A stretch of 64,000 nt of DNA. It comes from Paralvinella palmiformis (Eukaryota; Annelida; Polychaeta; Terebellida; Alvinellidae). The position numbers were made by a program, and so were the translations under genes. The notes below the pieces were generated by a model that ran no database searches, had not been told where the DNA came from, and saw only the letters and a program-made list of their open reading frames with translations. The stretch is from contig JAODUP010000465.1 in NCBI GenBank assembly GCA_025642065.1, positions 109,501-173,500 of the forward strand, given 5' to 3'. Below are positions 61,206 to 64,000 of this stretch, in pieces; within the stretch, counting starts at the first letter, position 1; each line of letters opens with the position of its first letter.

Positions 61206-61298
61206 CGCAATCAACCATGCGTCCTCTCGTCCAGTCACTAAGCAACGATTATCCTAAACCTTACCTATGGTTTTACACGTAAACTACCTTTATTTCAG

Positions 61299-61451
61299 CT
61301 TCACTCACAGATCAATATTACACTGTATCACCAAGGAACACCGCCCAGGTCAAGGGTCAAACAGTGATCATGGGTTGTACCAGTAAAAAAACAATTGATT
61401 CTCAACTAGAGTGGCTTGATTATATAACGACATCCAATGGTCACAGGATAT
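61299..61451 (+). CDS. Ig-superfamily gene, exon 2: first half of an Ig domain
   Basis: Acceptor tatttcag, donor ATAT|gtaagt, phases 1 and 1. Joined to exon 1 it reads SLTDQYYTVSPRNTAQVKGQ then TVIMGCTSKKTIDSQLEWLD. The first Cys is in TVIMGC and the Trp 15 residues later in LEWLD, the B- and C-strand marks of an Ig fold. The order .YTVSP.N....G..V...C....L.W resembles the first domain of kirre/nephrin-type adhesion proteins. The second Cys would be in the next exon, not found before the window ends. Likely a cell-surface recognition or adhesion protein. Confidence 0.7.
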
Positions 61452-64000
61452 GTAAGTATTAGTTAATAATTAGTAATATTTCCTATTTACCATAAAAATT
61501 CTTATCAATAATATGACGCAGAGGGTATGGTATTAAGTTCAATCATTCAAGGGACAAATAGAGATTATAGTATTTAGTTATTTATATAAAAATTCGCTTT
61601 TATTATCCATCGAAATATATCTTCTTATATCCTCTCTTGATCAATGTATGTATTCTGATAAACGCCTAACATTCAAAGGGATTTATATAACAATTAATCT
61701 CCACGAATCGAGAATACCTTAGCAGAGAATATCGTTACAATTATACCTTGTAAATAAACATAGAAACCTGAAACCAGAAGCAAACAAACGTTAATAGCCA
61801 AGCAGAAAAAAACATAAATACTTATATATGTATTTAAGTGTGCATTTTTAAATACGATTGCAAGAAATAAATTTGATAATAAAAGTTAAAAATCTTATAA
61901 TCCATATTTGATTGTGAATCTCTGAAGTTTTGGTGCTAAAGAGATTTCTATAGACCTTGATATATGTTGGTTATGTGTTTGCATCACAAACATTGCAGCA
62001 AACGTATAAATAATCACACAATGAAAAAGTAATGCTTTTATATGTGGTAATTAAACCATTAACAATAATTGGGAACCAAGAAAAAAGTTGCCTAACAATT
62101 AATTTACCAGTAAATATTAAATGGTAAGTGACATCTAACATTTCAATTGTTTGAAGGAAAACATTAGAAATTGTACACAAAACTAGCAACAAGAACAACA
62201 ACAACGTGCATTTTTATTAAACACGCAGTTATGAAAACATTTCAATCTAAGGCACTATAAAATAAATATCTTGTTTTCCATAGTTTTTTTCTGAGAAATG
62301 GGTAGGTAGGTAGGCTTTTATTTTTATTTTGTTTCCTAAATTTAGGGAAAATATAGAAAGTTTATTTACTTCAGAAGACCCCCGAAGTGTTGAAAAATGT
62401 GTTGGTTGGCAACAAGCTGCCTTAACAGTTGACGTTTCTCATATTCCTGTATGGGTGACCCGTTAACCGCAGTCAATAAAAGGCATTGGATAAGAGTCAT
62501 ATGATGTGTGACATCAAACTCAAAGAAATGCGTGAAATGACGTAGTTTAGGGAACGTTTTGGGGCGCATAAAGGGGTATTTCATAATCCGTGCGTGAAAT
62601 CGTAAATTGAGACTTAGTTTCTTCGTGATTCGTGAATTAAACGTGCTTACTTTCCTCATGAGTCGTGAAAAGTGTCTTATATCGTCTGTGAATTGTGACA
62701 CAAGCGTTATTTTCCCCTTACCCTCTGACAGGGGCAATTCAAATAAAAAGAAACGGGAAAAGAAGATGTGTACAAGTGGCATCATTCGAATTTTGTTTAC
62801 ATTCACATAGTATGGCAGATTCAACTATCACGCACGTACGCACTCCTACACACATGAACGCTATATTAAATCAATTTCATTGATGATCTGTGTAGGTTTA
62901 CACAATGAGGCGCTATATTATGGGCAACAACAGAACATTCTTTTCATGGAGTCTACCGAAAACTGGGGCTGTCTGTTTTCAAAACCACAAAGTGTTGTGG
63001 CAACTGTAGAATAGTAACAGCTTCTATGAACATTGCAGGCATTGCTAAATTTCTCGGGCCTTTTATTTAGACTGTCAACACAAATGATTTCACAGTTGTA
63101 CTTTCACCATTCCAAAAATCTAATGGATTTATTTATGCATAACCATACACATATCTACATAAGTTTTAGACCGCATAGACTTAATGTTACACTCACGGTA
63201 GCTCCTCCACCTCTTATTCGTGACACACTAACACATACTGACAGAGATTCATCGCCATCTGAACGCCACACAACATCATAGACATACATATAGATGTAAA
63301 CAATCCGTTCAACAAAACGCGACAACACACATTTGTCCAAGTTGCCAGTGACATATAAATGTTACAGATTATTCATCGCATGTTTCCCATCCACCATCAA
63401 CCCTTTCCAGGATTTGATGATTGAGTTTTTGCTCTTGATTTGAAGTATTACGAATGCCAAGTTTGACGTGCATGAACATCTAAAAGAAGACGTGTGCAAC
63501 ATTACTACATTGCTGCTGTCTGCCAATCAAACCGCAAAATATAGATTTTAGTCCGGGAGCAAAATATGCAAACCGTTGACGTAACCTAAAAGAAAACTAG
63601 ACCAAGCACTCAGTGGTGTTTGATTGGGCCGCCATGACCGAACAGCGCTGAGTTTTGAACCTATGCATACGGACATTTATCATGATGTGTGCATTATAAT
63701 TTTGTGTGTGCAGAGAATCTGTGTTACTCCCGTCATATTATAATCCATAAGATATCTAAATGTCGTTTTATGCGAGTCTAGTCTAGAATAATCTAAATAT
63801 AATAATAATAATAGTTAGCTTAATTTCCCGTCAAAAAATGCTTTAACAGCTATTTTAAATGTGTTCCTTATACTTACCGATGAAAAGATATTCCTTTTGT
63901 ATTACTTCCACGCCCACGGCTTATGCAACCATCGACACAACAATAATTCACCATGTTTATAAACCTGATTTTAGCAGTTCACGTGCCTTTCTGCCCTGAC
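61452..64000. other. Downstream of Ig exon 2; no further exon found
   Basis: Large gap without a recognisable second half of the Ig domain. Holds (GGTA)n near 62302-62316 and the cgtga-rich segment at 62440-62700. ORFs here, including one of 152 codons on the minus strand at 62366-62824, have no known motif. Confidence 0.45.
62440..62700. repeat. Segment rich in CGTGA / CGTGAA motifs
   Basis: Between about 62530 and 62695 there are seven or more (T/C)CGTGA or CGTGAA words, such as attcgtgaattaaacgtg. This looks like part of a repetitive element, but no ends or second copy were found. Confidence 0.35.

Larger units (their letters stand above)
59000..61298. other. Intron 1 of the Ig-type gene
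   Basis: Contains TA and CTA/AAT microsatellites, a 33-bp SINE remnant and a TCAC-rich tract. No other exon recognised. Confidence 0.55.

Noticed and set aside
62366..62824. 152-codon minus-strand ORF
   Set aside because: Overlaps the CGTGA-rich repetitive segment and has no recognised motif, so it is not called a gene.

Overview
This is a stretch of animal nuclear DNA. It is AT-rich and intron-rich, full of microsatellites, tRNA-headed SINEs and decayed transposons, with no bacterial-type operons. The coding content and the repeat types (tRNA SINEs ending in an ATC-rich tail, a Ty3-type LTR element, a CR1/Jockey-like LINE end, a P2X7-like fragment, a kirre/nephrin-like Ig exon) suggest a lophotrochozoan invertebrate, most likely a mollusc. 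That placement is inference; nothing in the window fixes the species.

The best-supported gene is a complete NAD kinase (NADK) on the minus strand, 42536 down to 21883. Eleven coding exons join in phase into 491 codons plus a stop, with the GGDGT loop, the NE motif, a GSTAY motif and the C-terminal PLPSIC / LHWNVRK block. Intron 1 is about 12.8 kb and holds several SINEs, a 1.8-kb DNA transposon and an unexplained GC-richer ORF. A second gene starts near the right edge on the plus strand: a signal-peptide exon (58936-58999) and, 2.3 kb later, the first half of an Ig domain (61299-61451); the rest lies beyond the window or was not seen. On the far left (8.7-10.7 kb, minus strand) are one or two exon-like segments that resemble a PP2C-type phosphatase, tentatively.

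Region by region. 1-8.6 kb: mostly non-coding, with two long TA tracts, a LINE 3' end and several SINEs. 8.7-12.6 kb: the PP2C-like exons, a dispersed segment (E) carrying an exon and a SINE insertion, two hairpins built on the same motif, and remnants of transposon-type proteins. 12.6-17.5 kb: little recognised. 17.5-20.4 kb: a pogo/Tigger-like end, a SINE fragment and a decayed hAT element. 21.9-42.5 kb: NADK. 42.6-49.6 kb: mostly non-coding, ending in a 270-bp compound TA/TG microsatellite. 49.6-55.4 kb: a nested insertion stack. 55.4-58.9 kb: non-coding with two YY1-like ATGGC motifs. 58.9-64 kb: Ig-type gene with a large intron.

The most unusual structure is the stack at 49.6-55.4 kb. 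A broken transposon-related gene (minus strand) is interrupted by a minus-strand LTR retrotransposon (142-bp LTRs, PBS, PPT, gag, protease, RT, RNase H, integrase zinc finger but apparently no integrase catalytic core). The left LTR is itself interrupted by a 613-bp retroposed unit flanked by a 14-bp target duplication. That unit is a tRNA-SINE joined to a 421-bp copy of segment E, exon and splice signals included. This looks like a SINE that carried a downstream gene piece with it (3' transduction), and the related copy of E lies 41 kb away at 9923-10731.
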